Part shown: one piece after another, positions 1 to 8,004 of the stretch
Layout of the letters: each line of letters begins with the position of its first letter
Position numbering within the stretch: the stretch's first letter is position 1
NCBI RefSeq assembly: GCF_024807945.1
Contig: NZ_JANUFD010000024.1
Span: forward strand, 1-64,000
Reading direction: 5' to 3'
Source of the DNA: Pseudomonas sp. JUb42
GTDB taxonomy: Bacteria; Pseudomonadota; Gammaproteobacteria; Pseudomonadales; Pseudomonadaceae
DNA length: 64,000 nt
Notes under the pieces: model-generated
The model's input: the letters and a program-made list of their open reading frames with translations, nothing else
Databases searched by the model: none
Told to the model about the DNA's origin: nothing
Translations under genes and position numbers: made by a program

Positions 1-14
1 GTGACGTGTGACAT
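1..14 (-). CDS. possible 5' end of a divergent gene
   Basis: On the minus strand an ATG at 14 opens a frame (M-S-H-V-T) running off the window edge. A GGAG lies seven bases upstream of it, a good ribosome-binding distance. In other pseudomonads cobL is divergent from cobG, so cobL is the contextual guess, but five residues cannot identify it. Confidence 0.25.
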
Positions 15-32
15 GACGATGCTCCGAATAGT

Positions 33-68
33 GACTCCTGTGAAAGTCTAGAGCCGTTCACAGGAGTC
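33..68. promoter_or_regulatory. 12-bp perfect inverted repeat upstream of cobG
   Basis: GACTCCTGTGAA at 33-44 is repeated in perfect inversion at 57-68 with a 12-base spacer. It lies just upstream of the putative divergent start at 14 and 130 bases before cobG. It could be a regulator operator or an RNA hairpin. No T-run follows, and I see no cobalamin-riboswitch B12-box in this gap. Confidence 0.4.
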
Positions 69-198
69 GAGCCGGGGGAACCATTTCATTAGATGGCCCT
101 CATCGGATTGCAGTCCGGCGACCGATCAGGCGATCCGACAGAGCGTCTTTTCATGCCCACGGACAAAGCAGGCATAATGCCGTCCCGCTACGCTGTAC

Positions 199-1560
199 AT
201 GCCTACCCCGTTGCCCGGTGATTTCTTGAACAAGCCGCTGTCCCCTGCTGTTTCTGTACGCCCCTCGGCCTGTCCGGGGTTGTTGCGTATCGTCCCGGCG
301 CTGGATGGCGGGATCTGTCGGATCAAGCTGGCCGGTGGTGTGATCGGTGCCGCGCAGGCGCGGGCGGTGGCGCGGGCGGCGCAGGATTATGCCGGCGGTG
401 TGATCGAGGCGACCAATCGGGGCAATCTGCAGATTCGTGGTATCGGCGCCGAGCAGGGCGCCTTGATCGAGACGCTGTTGGCCGCAGGCCTGGGGCCGAA
501 CAATCCCGACAGCGACGATGTGCGCAACCTGATGCTCAGCCCCACTGCCGGGCTTGATCCCCGGATGCTGCTGGACGTACGGCCTTTGGCCGCGCAAATC
601 CTCGCAGCTCTGGAAAACACTCCGCGCTTGCACGAACTGTCAGCCAAGTTCGCCCTGTCCCTGGACGGCGGCGAAGGTGTGGTGATGCTCGATCATCCTC
701 ATGACCTGTGGTTGTCGGCGCTGGAGGTGGACGGCGAAGTGCTGCTGGCCTTCGGTTTGGCGGGCTGCCCGGCGCGGGATAAACCTCTGGCAGCCGTGCC
801 GCTGGCCTATGGCCTGGAACTTGTGCTCGGGGTGCTGAACTGGTTTCTCGACACAGCGCGTCCTGATCAGTCGCGCATGCGTCAGTTATTGGCCGAAGTA
901 CCTGCCGAACGACTGCTCAGTGCTTTGGCCTCGATGCCGTTGCGTACCGACGCAGATATCAGCGAGTGGCGTCGCCCGGCCACGGTCACCCACGGCCATA
1001 TCGGTGTTTATCCACAGGCTGAAACGGGCAAGGTCGCAGTCGGTGGCGTCACCCCTCTGGGGCGCCTCGATCCAGCAATGCTCAACACCATCGCCCAGCT
1101 GGCGGAGGAGTTCGGCGATGGCAGTCTGCGTCTGACGCCCTGGCAAAGCCTGCTGTTGCCCAATATTGCCGCCTGCGACGCACAGAGCGTACTGGCAGGC
1201 CTGCAAGCCGCCGGCCTGCTGTGCTCGGCCGATCAGGCCTTGGCGCGGATCATCGCCTGCACGGGCTCCAGCGATTGCGCCAAGGGCCTGGCCGACACCA
1301 AGGCTGATGCGCGCCTGCTGGCCGGGCAGTTGCAGCGCAGCGGCATCAGCCGAGGTGTGCATCTGTCTGCCTGCCAGCGTTCCTGCGCAGCGGCGCACCT
1401 GGCTTCGGTGACTCTACTGGCAGTGTCCCCCGGCCATTACGACCTTTATTTTCGCGATGCAACGCAGCCCGGTTTTGGTGCACTGCAAGCGCGTGACCTC
1501 ACTATTGAAGCAGCCGGCGCGTATCTGATCGCCGACTCACGGAGCAACACCCATGATTGA
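199..1560 (+). CDS. cobG: precorrin-3B synthase CobG
   Basis: 453 aa, first gene of the aerobic cobalamin operon. CobG is an O2-dependent Fe-S monooxygenase that turns precorrin-3A into precorrin-3B before ring contraction. The protein has the duplicated nitrite/sulfite-reductase fold. In the C-terminal half two cysteine motifs, CTGSSDC and CQRSC, fit the ligands of the 4Fe-4S cluster. No strong Shine-Dalgarno precedes the ATG at 199, so the start is the least certain part. The end overlaps cobH by 8 nt, indicating translational coupling. Presence of CobG marks the oxygen-dependent B12 route. Confidence 0.93.
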   Translation: MPTPLPGDFLNKPLSPAVSVRPSACPGLLRIVPALDGGICRIKLAGGVIGAAQARAVARAAQDYAGGVIEATNRGNLQIRGIGAEQGALIETLLAAGLGPNNPDSDDVRNLMLSPTAGLDPRMLLDVRPLAAQILAALENTPRLHELSAKFALSLDGGEGVVMLDHPHDLWLSALEVDGEVLLAFGLAGCPARDKPLAAVPLAYGLELVLGVLNWFLDTARPDQSRMRQLLAEVPAERLLSALASMPLRTDADISEWRRPATVTHGHIGVYPQAETGKVAVGGVTPLGRLDPAMLNTIAQLAEEFGDGSLRLTPWQSLLLPNIAACDAQSVLAGLQAAGLLCSADQALARIIACTGSSDCAKGLADTKADARLLAGQLQRSGISRGVHLSACQRSCAAAHLASVTLLAVSPGHYDLYFRDATQPGFGALQARDLTIEAAGAYLIADSRSNTHD

Positions 1561-2179
1561 TTACATCCGCGATGGTCAGGAGATTTATCGCAACTCCTTC
1601 TCGATCATTCGCGCCGAAGCGCGTCTGGACACCATCCCGGCGGACCTGGAAAAACTCGCCGTACGGGTGATTCATGCCTGTGGCATGGTCGAGGTCATTG
1701 AGGACCTGCGTTTCTCCCCCGGCGCCGGTACAGCCGGACGCAATGCCCTGGCTGGCGGTGCGCCGATCCTCTGCGATGCGCGGATGGTTTCCGAGGGTGT
1801 GACCCGTACCCGCCTGCCCGCCAACAATCAGGTGATCTGCACCCTCAAGGATGACGGCGTGCCGGAGCTGGCCCGCGAACTGGGCAATACCCGCTCCGCT
1901 GCTGCGCTTGAGCTGTGGCGTCCGCATCTGGAAGGCAGCGTGGTGGTGATCGGCAACGCGCCGACGGCGCTGTTCTACCTGCTGGAAATGCTCGACGCCG
2001 GCGCGCCAAAACCGGCGCTGATCCTCGGCTTCCCGGTGGGTTTCGTCGGCGCGGCCGAGTCCAAGGACATGCTCGCCGCTGATAGCCGCGGCGTCCCTTA
2101 CGTGATCATGCGCGGTCGTCGCGGCGGCAGCGCCATGGCGGCAGCGGCGGTCAACGCCCTGGCCACGGAGATCGAATGA
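1553..2179 (+). CDS. cobH: precorrin-8X methylmutase CobH
   Basis: 208 aa, the usual family length. CobH moves the C-11 methyl group of precorrin-8X to C-12, giving hydrogenobyrinic acid. The RVIHACGM segment near residue 43 carries the active-site histidine of the family, and GNAPTALFYLLEM is another conserved stretch. It starts 8 nt inside cobG and ends in an ATGA overlap with cobI, so the four cob genes are tightly coupled. Confidence 0.96.
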   Translation: MIDYIRDGQEIYRNSFSIIRAEARLDTIPADLEKLAVRVIHACGMVEVIEDLRFSPGAGTAGRNALAGGAPILCDARMVSEGVTRTRLPANNQVICTLKDDGVPELARELGNTRSAAALELWRPHLEGSVVVIGNAPTALFYLLEMLDAGAPKPALILGFPVGFVGAAESKDMLAADSRGVPYVIMRGRRGGSAMAAAAVNALATEIE

Positions 2180-2910
2180 TGCAGGCACGCGGTCGATTGA
2201 TTGGACTGGGCGTCGGCCCCGGCGATCCGGAACTGATTACGGTCAAGGCTCTGCGTCTGCTGCGCGAGTCGCCGGTGATCGCCTACTTCGTGGCCAAGGG
2301 CAAGAAAGGCAACGCCTTCGGCATCATTGAGGCCCATGTGCAGGCCGCCCAGACCCTGATGCCACTGGTCTACCCGGTGACCACCGAGGCCCTGCCTGCG
2401 CCGCTGTCCTACGAGCAGGTGATCAGTGATTTCTACGATGCTTCGAGCGTCGATATCGCCGCGCACCTGGACGCCGGTCGTGATGTGGCGGTGATCTGCG
2501 AAGGCGACCCGTTCTTCTACGGCTCCTATATGTACCTGCATGATCGCCTCGCCGAGCGCTACGAAGCCGAAGTGATTCCGGGTGTCTGCTCGATGCTGGG
2601 CGGTGCTTCGGTGCTGGGCGCGCCTTTGGTCTATCGCAATCAGAGCCTGTCGGTGCTGTCCGGCGTGCTGCCCCATGACGAACTCAAACGCAAACTGGCC
2701 GATGCTGATGCGGCGGTGATCATGAAACTGGGTCGCAACTTTCCCAAGGTCCGCCAGGTGCTCGAAGAACTCGGCCTGGCCGGGCGTGCGCTGTATGTCG
2801 AGCGCGCGACCATGAGCAATCAGAAGATCGTCCCCCTGGCGGACGTTGACCCCATGTCATCGCCGTATTTCTCCTTGATCATCGTCCCTGGTGAAAGGTG
2901 GCAAGGCTGA
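2176..2910 (+). CDS. cobI: precorrin-2 C20-methyltransferase CobI
   Basis: 244 aa SAM-dependent methyltransferase of the tetrapyrrole methylase family that methylates C-20 of precorrin-2 to give precorrin-3A. It shows the family signature LIGLGVGPGDPELITVKA near the N-terminus and the EGDPFFYGSY motif near residue 110. The start overlaps the cobH stop (ATGA) and the stop overlaps the next start (TGATG). Confidence 0.96.
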   Translation: MMQARGRLIGLGVGPGDPELITVKALRLLRESPVIAYFVAKGKKGNAFGIIEAHVQAAQTLMPLVYPVTTEALPAPLSYEQVISDFYDASSVDIAAHLDAGRDVAVICEGDPFFYGSYMYLHDRLAERYEAEVIPGVCSMLGGASVLGAPLVYRNQSLSVLSGVLPHDELKRKLADADAAVIMKLGRNFPKVRQVLEELGLAGRALYVERATMSNQKIVPLADVDPMSSPYFSLIIVPGERWQG

Positions 2911-4607
2911 TGGCGCAACGTATTCCGGCGATCGTCATTCTCGGCCAGGGCAGCCTGTCGACCGCGCGACGTATCCAGCAACTGTATCCGCACTCGTTGA
3001 TCCACGGCCTGACCGGGCGGGTTGACGGGGCTGATCGCACCTACCATGCCTTCGGTGCGACCCTGCGCCAGCTGTATCAACAGGACACGCCGATCATCGC
3101 CCTGTGCGCGGCGGGTATCATCATTCGTACCCTGGCGCCTGTGCTGCTGGAAAAGGGCGCGGAGCCTGCGGTGCTGGCCGTGGCCGAGGATGGCAGCGCC
3201 GTGGTGCCGTTGCTCGGTGGCCTGGGTGGGGTCAACGTGATGGCCCGGGAAATCGGCGCTGCGCTGAATACCGAGGCGGCCATTACCACGACGGGCGAAC
3301 TGCGCTTCGGCACCTGCCTGCTCAACCCGCCGTCCGGCTATGCCTTGGGTGACCTTGAACTGGGCAAGCGTTTCGTCTCCGACCTGCTGTCCGGCGAAAG
3401 CGTGCGTATCGAAGGGCTTGCGCCATGGCTGGCCGACGCGCAATTGCCCGAGGCCGACGATGCCGCTCTGGCGATTCACGTGGGCTACGCCGAACGTGAT
3501 CCTTGCGCCAACGAACTGCTGATCTATCCGCGCAACGTGCTGGTGGCGGTCAAGGCCAGCGTGCCCGACCTGGCCAATAGCGTGAAGGTTGCGCTGCATG
3601 AATCGCGCATCGCTGTGCAATCCCTGGCGTGTTTATTAGCCAGTCACAGTGATATGGCTGATCCGGGCTTGCATGACGCCGCCGAGGTGCTGGGTGTGCC
3701 GTTGCGCTTTATTGCAGGTGCCTCTGCGGCCGAAATGGCGCAGCAGGTCCTGCCGCAACTGTTGCCACCGCTTACGCCAATGGACGGCATTGCCGTCGCC
3801 GTCGCGCCCGAGCCGCTGGACGTTGAGCGCATAGGCCACATGCGCGGACGCCTGGCGGTGATCGGCCTTGGCCCTGGCGCTGCCGAATTCATGATCCCCG
3901 CAGTAAAGGCCGAACTGGCCCGGGCCAACGACGTATTGGGTTACGAAACCTATGTGCGCATGGCCGGGCCGTTCCGCGCTGATCAGGTGTTGCACTGCAC
4001 CGATAATCGCGAAGAAATGCAGCGTGCCCGTCACGCCTTTGAACTGGCCGCCCAGGGGCGTTCGGTGGTGGTGGTGTCGTCCGGTGATCCGGGGGTTTTC
4101 GCCATGGCGTCGGCGGTTTTGGAGGCGTTGCACGAGTCAACCAGCCCCGAATGGCATGCCGTCGAACTGGAGATCCTGCCGGGGGTGTCCGCGTCCCTCG
4201 CGACTGCGGCTCAGGCAGGTGCGCCGTTGGGGCATGACTTCTGCGTGATGTCCCTGTCGGACAACCTCAAGCCGTGGGAGGTCATCGAGAAACGTCTGGA
4301 CCTGGCCTGTCAGGCCGACCTGGCGCTGGCCTTCTACAACCCGATCTCCCGCTCCCGTCCGTGGCAGTTAGGTCGCGCCCTGGAAATCGTCCGTCAGCAT
4401 CGCAGCCCACAGACGCCGGTGACCCTGGGTCGTGATATTGGTCGCCCGGGGCAGACCCTGCGTGTGGTTCGTCTGGAAGAACTGACCCCGGAGCAGGTGG
4501 ATATGCGCACGATGGTTCTGATCGGTTCTTCGACCACTTGCACCATTGCCCGGCCTGATGGCCGTGAGTGGGTGTATACGCCGCGCTGGTATCCGGCCAA
4601 GCCCTGA
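2910..4607 (+). CDS. cobJ: CbiG-CobJ fusion, precorrin-3B C17-methyltransferase
   Basis: 565 aa from the ATG at 2910, which shares a base with the cobI stop; a GTG four codons upstream is less likely. Residues about 1-300 resemble CbiG, the cobalt-precorrin-5A hydrolase of the anaerobic pathway. Residues about 310-565 are CobJ, with LAVIGLGPGAAEFM and SSGDPGVFAMAS typical of tetrapyrrole methylases. CobJ catalyses ring contraction and C-17 methylation of precorrin-3B. This fusion occurs in pseudomonads; the role of the CbiG part in an aerobic pathway is unclear. Last gene of the operon, with a hairpin 20 nt downstream. Confidence 0.95.
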   Translation: MAQRIPAIVILGQGSLSTARRIQQLYPHSLIHGLTGRVDGADRTYHAFGATLRQLYQQDTPIIALCAAGIIIRTLAPVLLEKGAEPAVLAVAEDGSAVVPLLGGLGGVNVMAREIGAALNTEAAITTTGELRFGTCLLNPPSGYALGDLELGKRFVSDLLSGESVRIEGLAPWLADAQLPEADDAALAIHVGYAERDPCANELLIYPRNVLVAVKASVPDLANSVKVALHESRIAVQSLACLLASHSDMADPGLHDAAEVLGVPLRFIAGASAAEMAQQVLPQLLPPLTPMDGIAVAVAPEPLDVERIGHMRGRLAVIGLGPGAAEFMIPAVKAELARANDVLGYETYVRMAGPFRADQVLHCTDNREEMQRARHAFELAAQGRSVVVVSSGDPGVFAMASAVLEALHESTSPEWHAVELEILPGVSASLATAAQAGAPLGHDFCVMSLSDNLKPWEVIEKRLDLACQADLALAFYNPISRSRPWQLGRALEIVRQHRSPQTPVTLGRDIGRPGQTLRVVRLEELTPEQVDMRTMVLIGSSTTCTIARPDGREWVYTPRWYPAKP

Positions 4608-4628
4608 GCTTGCTTGCAATTGTATGTA

Positions 4629-4662
4629 AAGGCCATGCACTTCCGTTAAGCGTGCTGGCCTT
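4629..4662 (+). terminator. probable terminator after cobJ
   Basis: AAGGCCA and TGGCCTT arms extended by GCAC/GTGC, with a 10-nt loop, 21 nt after the cobJ stop. The tail is TATATAT rather than a clean U-run, so it may be weak. Confidence 0.5.
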
Positions 4663-4786
4663 ATATATCGGCGTAGGTTAGTAGTCGTCGTTGATGTGGC
4701 TGTTTTCCGAGAGTGCTGTTGTTTATTGCGCAATCAGAAAGGTCAGCCTAACGTCCTGTTTTTTAATTCCACAGGATGTACGAAAT

Positions 4787-5440
4787 ATGACAAGCCTTAA
4801 TATTGATGCTTTGATCGCCGACAACAATATGCTGGCCTTTGCGCCGGGCGTTTCTGAGCAGGATCGCAATGATATTGCCGATATGCTGATGTACGCTGAC
4901 TTCTTCGCCAGCCAGAGTTATCGCATGCAGGATGGCTGGAATGGCTGGCTTGATTATTACCGCAGCCAAGTGGTCAAAGCGGGTTGTAAATTGAAAAGCC
5001 CATTGGTCAAAGAGCCAATGTTCATTACCGATGCCGGGGAGCTAGACACTATAGGCTTTGGTCTCAAGGGTGCAGTTCGCGCTGCCAACCTTATTGCTCT
5101 GGCACATCGCTCGTTAAAGGCGGCTCGTCTCAACGACTACGCCAGTCATTTTTTCCAATACGCCACTGAGTCCGGTTCGTTTAGCCATTTCCAGGTCCTG
5201 CCGTGCGAAACCGTTGCCGGAACGGATGTCTTGCATATTTTGCTGCTCGGTGTGCACGCCAGCGCAACCGTGAATTCGCAGATTGTGGGCGGCGACTGGC
5301 GACAAAGCCGAGAAATGGTGGTTCGTCTGGGGGGTGGGCTCTATGAGTTCAATCGTACTTCATATGCCGCGCATCGGGAGCGGATTCGCTCCCGGTTAGC
5401 CCAGGTAGGCACGTTCAATATCCGGCAGATCACGATTTGA
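4787..5440 (+). CDS. uncharacterised paralogue-cluster protein 1
   Basis: 217 aa, not recognised. The ATG at 4787 has AGGA ten bases upstream; an in-frame ATG at 4691 has none and would add an unrelated 32-residue leader. No signal peptide or clear membrane segment. Residues about 25-67 form a helical pattern, DRNDIADMLMYADFFASQ followed by WNGWLDYY and AGC. The second half is strand-like, with SHFQVLPCE, and ends in a charged helix (YAAHRERIRSRLAQVG). Both regions match the proteins encoded at 5767, 6605 and 7318, so I infer a four-member family. GC is visibly lower than in the flanking cob and marC genes, suggesting acquired DNA. Confidence 0.8.
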   Translation: MTSLNIDALIADNNMLAFAPGVSEQDRNDIADMLMYADFFASQSYRMQDGWNGWLDYYRSQVVKAGCKLKSPLVKEPMFITDAGELDTIGFGLKGAVRAANLIALAHRSLKAARLNDYASHFFQYATESGSFSHFQVLPCETVAGTDVLHILLLGVHASATVNSQIVGGDWRQSREMVVRLGGGLYEFNRTSYAAHRERIRSRLAQVGTFNIRQITI

Positions 5441-5766
5441 GTAAGCACTTGATTGGAATGAACGATAGAGTCGTGTGGGAATAATCTCTGTAGAGTTAGT
5501 CATTTTCCCTCTGTACTGAGGCGAAAATGATCGCTCTTTTATAAGAAGGAACAAACTGTTCTTTAAGAAAGGCCCGCAAGTGATAGTTGTTACAGGTTTG
5601 AGGACCTGTGTTTATTGGTTGTTGGCCAAAAGGCATCGTGTAAATCAAAAGCGTTAAGCGTCAAGATTGTAGTTTGGGTTTGGGCTTCTACGAGGTGGCG
5701 CTGTTTGATAGATAGGACTAACGTGAAGTCGTCCATTAGGGACTCTATTTAAAAAAGGAATTATAT
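5441..5766. other. AT-rich intergenic region in the accessory cluster
   Basis: 326 nt without a convincing gene. It contains one imperfect hairpin at 5546-5564 (AAGGAACA/TGTTCTTT arms) and ends with the AAGGAA ribosome-binding site of the next gene. It probably holds that gene's promoter, but no convincing -35/-10 pair was found. Confidence 0.5.
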
Positions 5767-6555
5767 ATGTTTAGCGTTTTGCCCGATGTTGAAGAAAGCC
5801 GAAAGGAAATCAAGGAATTCTGGTTGGATGATTTTGAGTCCGATGCATACTCCCTGGGTCATATGGACAGTCTTAAAACCTTTGATGTCGATGAAAAAAA
5901 TCCGGAAGGAGCTGTTGCTAACGATGTTGTTATTTCCATTGTCTCCGGAATGAGCAAAAAAAATAAGCAGATTGTCAAGGATACCGTATTGCTATCGTCC
6001 ATGGGTGCTCGCAAAAAATTTCCTGCAGGGGGAATTGCAACGTACAACGAGTTCATAAGGCGAATGAGTCTCTGCGGCTGGACGTTCCAACATAGTGCGA
6101 TGTCGACATATACCACGGAAAGTAGCCGTTTCACCATGGAGCAGGAGGGGCTCAAGATTCTAGCTTCCGCTGTTTCAGCCATGGCGTTGCCAGGCCCGAC
6201 TTCCGCACTGATGCTCAAAGTCGCCAAGGATACTATCGATGTGTTGCGGGCCAATGATAAGCCACTACGTTTATTCGAGTCCTCAAGCAAAACCAAGGAC
6301 GGTGTAGGACTTTCGATTGCTTCGGCAGTGGAATCCGATGGTGAAGTGCTGATGGCCGTGGGCGCGATAGATCTCGCTACGTCACTCGATGTGACCAATG
6401 TTTTGTTCTGGGAGTGGAACAGTTCTTCGGTCTCTGTCAACCGCGGCGAATGCCAGATGTTCCTCAATCATAGGCACTTCGAGAGTGTGCAATCCGAAAT
6501 TGAAAAGGTGCTGACTGAGGCGGCACGCAAGGCGTTGATGGATTTCGAAATCTGA
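5767..6555 (+). CDS. uncharacterised paralogue-cluster protein 2
   Basis: 262 aa, not recognised. A strong AAGGAA lies eight bases before the ATG. The protein has an acidic extension of about 45 residues at the N-terminus (DVEESRKEIKEFW) that its neighbours lack. Then come IVKDTVLLSSMGARKKF (about 69-85) and YNEFIRRMSLCGW (about 93-105), which align with the D...A...W/Y...L...G pattern of the other cluster proteins. The C-terminal part is strand-rich and ends in FESVQSEIEKVLTEAARKAL. No signal peptide. It has the lowest GC of the cluster, and a strong terminator follows, so it may be transcribed apart from the next two genes. Confidence 0.8.
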   Translation: MFSVLPDVEESRKEIKEFWLDDFESDAYSLGHMDSLKTFDVDEKNPEGAVANDVVISIVSGMSKKNKQIVKDTVLLSSMGARKKFPAGGIATYNEFIRRMSLCGWTFQHSAMSTYTTESSRFTMEQEGLKILASAVSAMALPGPTSALMLKVAKDTIDVLRANDKPLRLFESSSKTKDGVGLSIASAVESDGEVLMAVGAIDLATSLDVTNVLFWEWNSSSVSVNRGECQMFLNHRHFESVQSEIEKVLTEAARKALMDFEI

Positions 6556-6560
6556 TCAGG

Positions 6561-6589
6561 ACGGGTCGCGATGCATCGCGACCCGTTTT
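6561..6589 (+). terminator. strong rho-independent terminator
   Basis: A perfect 26-nt palindrome, with an ACGGGTCGCGA arm and its exact inversion, is followed by TTTTC, six bases after the preceding stop codon. It separates the second and third genes of the accessory cluster. Confidence 0.85.
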
Positions 6590-6604
6590 CAGACACTGCA
6601 ATAA

Positions 6605-7321
6605 ATGAGTGAAAGTATGAGCAAAGGAATGCAACAAAATTACGTAAATGCGGGCAGCCTGTTCTTTTTTTCAGGTGAAGTGGCATCTGCATTCAGGAAC
6701 GATGTACTGACCTGCACTTTGTACAGCCAACTGGCGGCGTCGCGACAACACCCCGCCCTACATACACAATACGAATCGTGGGCCAATACGTACATCAGTG
6801 CGCTGACACGATTCGGCTGCAGCATTCCATACAGCTTCTCACAAAGCCTGCCCGTTGAAAGTGAAGGCTGTATCTGGGATGAGGTCAGGCAAGGCTTATG
6901 CAAGCGCGTTGTACCTGCGATGGTCGAACGCGCTGCTGGTGTACTAAAGGACTTTTCTGTCTTTTGCGAAGACCCGGTTGTCATTTCGACTTTGCGTGAG
7001 TACACCACTCAGGTCATTAGCCCGGCTATCTATGGAAGTGATTCTTCGCCGTTATCGAATGTCGCGCTGCAACTGGGGTTCGTTGATGCTGAGCCGGTTG
7101 TTCATCTGGTGCTGCTCTCTTTTAACAGTACTCAGCCTTCCTCCGGGCTGCCATTTTCCCAGCTGTTTACTCAGGAAAAACGGTCGGGAAATCTGCAAAT
7201 GACAGTAATTTCGGCCGAGGTAGATGAGCAGGGTTTCAATCGTTTCCGTGGCGAGATGATCGAGCGATTGGGCCCGCGACGTGAGCAATTGATCAAGCGC
7301 TTAAGTGAGGCCAGACCATGA
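6605..7321 (+). CDS. uncharacterised paralogue-cluster protein 3
   Basis: 238 aa, not recognised. Start uncertain: ATGs at 6605, 6617 and 6629 are in frame and none has an ideal Shine-Dalgarno. Residues about 29-75 (FRNDVLTCTLYSQLAASRQ, then YESWANTY and RFGCSI) match the helical pattern of proteins 1, 2 and 4. The last 40 residues (FNRFRGEMIERLGPRREQL) resemble their C-terminal helix. It ends in an ATGA overlap with the next gene, so the two are translationally coupled and probably act together. No signal peptide or membrane segment. Confidence 0.78.
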   Translation: MSESMSKGMQQNYVNAGSLFFFSGEVASAFRNDVLTCTLYSQLAASRQHPALHTQYESWANTYISALTRFGCSIPYSFSQSLPVESEGCIWDEVRQGLCKRVVPAMVERAAGVLKDFSVFCEDPVVISTLREYTTQVISPAIYGSDSSPLSNVALQLGFVDAEPVVHLVLLSFNSTQPSSGLPFSQLFTQEKRSGNLQMTVISAEVDEQGFNRFRGEMIERLGPRREQLIKRLSEARP

Positions 7322-8004
7322 GCAGTCTATTGTTGGGCTCCAATCTGGTGTCCTTCCATTCCAATATCACGACGTCTGTCAGGGATGACATCAAGGACTG
7401 CCTGCTGCTTGCACAGCTGCGAGCCTCCGAGCAATTCTGTAGTGAACAATATTGGCCGCAATGGGCCGATGCTTATCGGCGAACACTGATAAGCGTCGGG
7501 AGCAATCTCACGGAGGTCATTGACCGTTCGCCGGTCAAAGTCAAAAAGCAGAAGTACTTTCAGGGCGAGGCTGCAAAACTTGTCGCCAGTATGCCCTCGC
7601 CATCATTGGCGATTGCGGCAAACGATGCGCTGGCTGCCATGTACAGAAGCGACCATGCCAAAAACTTTTACAAGAGCTGGTTCAGTTCAGGTCGCTCTGA
7701 CAGCTTTCAGATAATCCCTTGCGAGAGGAACGTTTCGGGAAGTATCGACATCATGCTGTGTGGACTGCAAATGGTTACTCGCACCAAGGTCAGTACCGTT
7801 CGCCCTCTCTTCATTCCGATGTGGCCTTTCAGTTATGAACTGACCTTATTGTTGAAAGGCGGCAAGTTTCTGTTCAGCGAAGCCTCCTATTATCCGCATC
7901 GTGAAAGCGTCAGGGCTGAGTTGCGTCAGCGGGGAGCGCAGGGCATCAAGTCCATTGAGCTTAGAGCCTCGCTTACTGAATCAGATAACCCCGCACCCCG
8001 GTAA
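7318..8004 (+). CDS. uncharacterised paralogue-cluster protein 4
   Basis: 228 aa, not recognised. Its ATG overlaps the stop of the preceding gene (ATGA). The N-terminal region, VRDDIKDCLLLAQLRASEQ then WPQWADAYRRTL and VGSNL, aligns with protein 1 and protein 3. The C-terminal half has SFQIIPCER, parallel to HFQVLPCE in protein 1, and YYPHRESVRAELRQRG, parallel to YAAHRERIRSRLAQVG. These two conserved segments are the clearest evidence that the cluster is a paralogue family. The 3' end runs 32 nt into the convergent marC gene. No signal peptide. Confidence 0.8.
   Translation: MSSLLLGSNLVSFHSNITTSVRDDIKDCLLLAQLRASEQFCSEQYWPQWADAYRRTLISVGSNLTEVIDRSPVKVKKQKYFQGEAAKLVASMPSPSLAIAANDALAAMYRSDHAKNFYKSWFSSGRSDSFQIIPCERNVSGSIDIMLCGLQMVTRTKVSTVRPLFIPMWPFSYELTLLLKGGKFLFSEASYYPHRESVRAELRQRGAQGIKSIELRASLTESDNPAPR

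Noticed and set aside
15..198. cobalamin riboswitch before cobG
   Set aside because: No B12-box or conserved riboswitch core was found in the 184 nt available; only a 12-bp inverted repeat is present.
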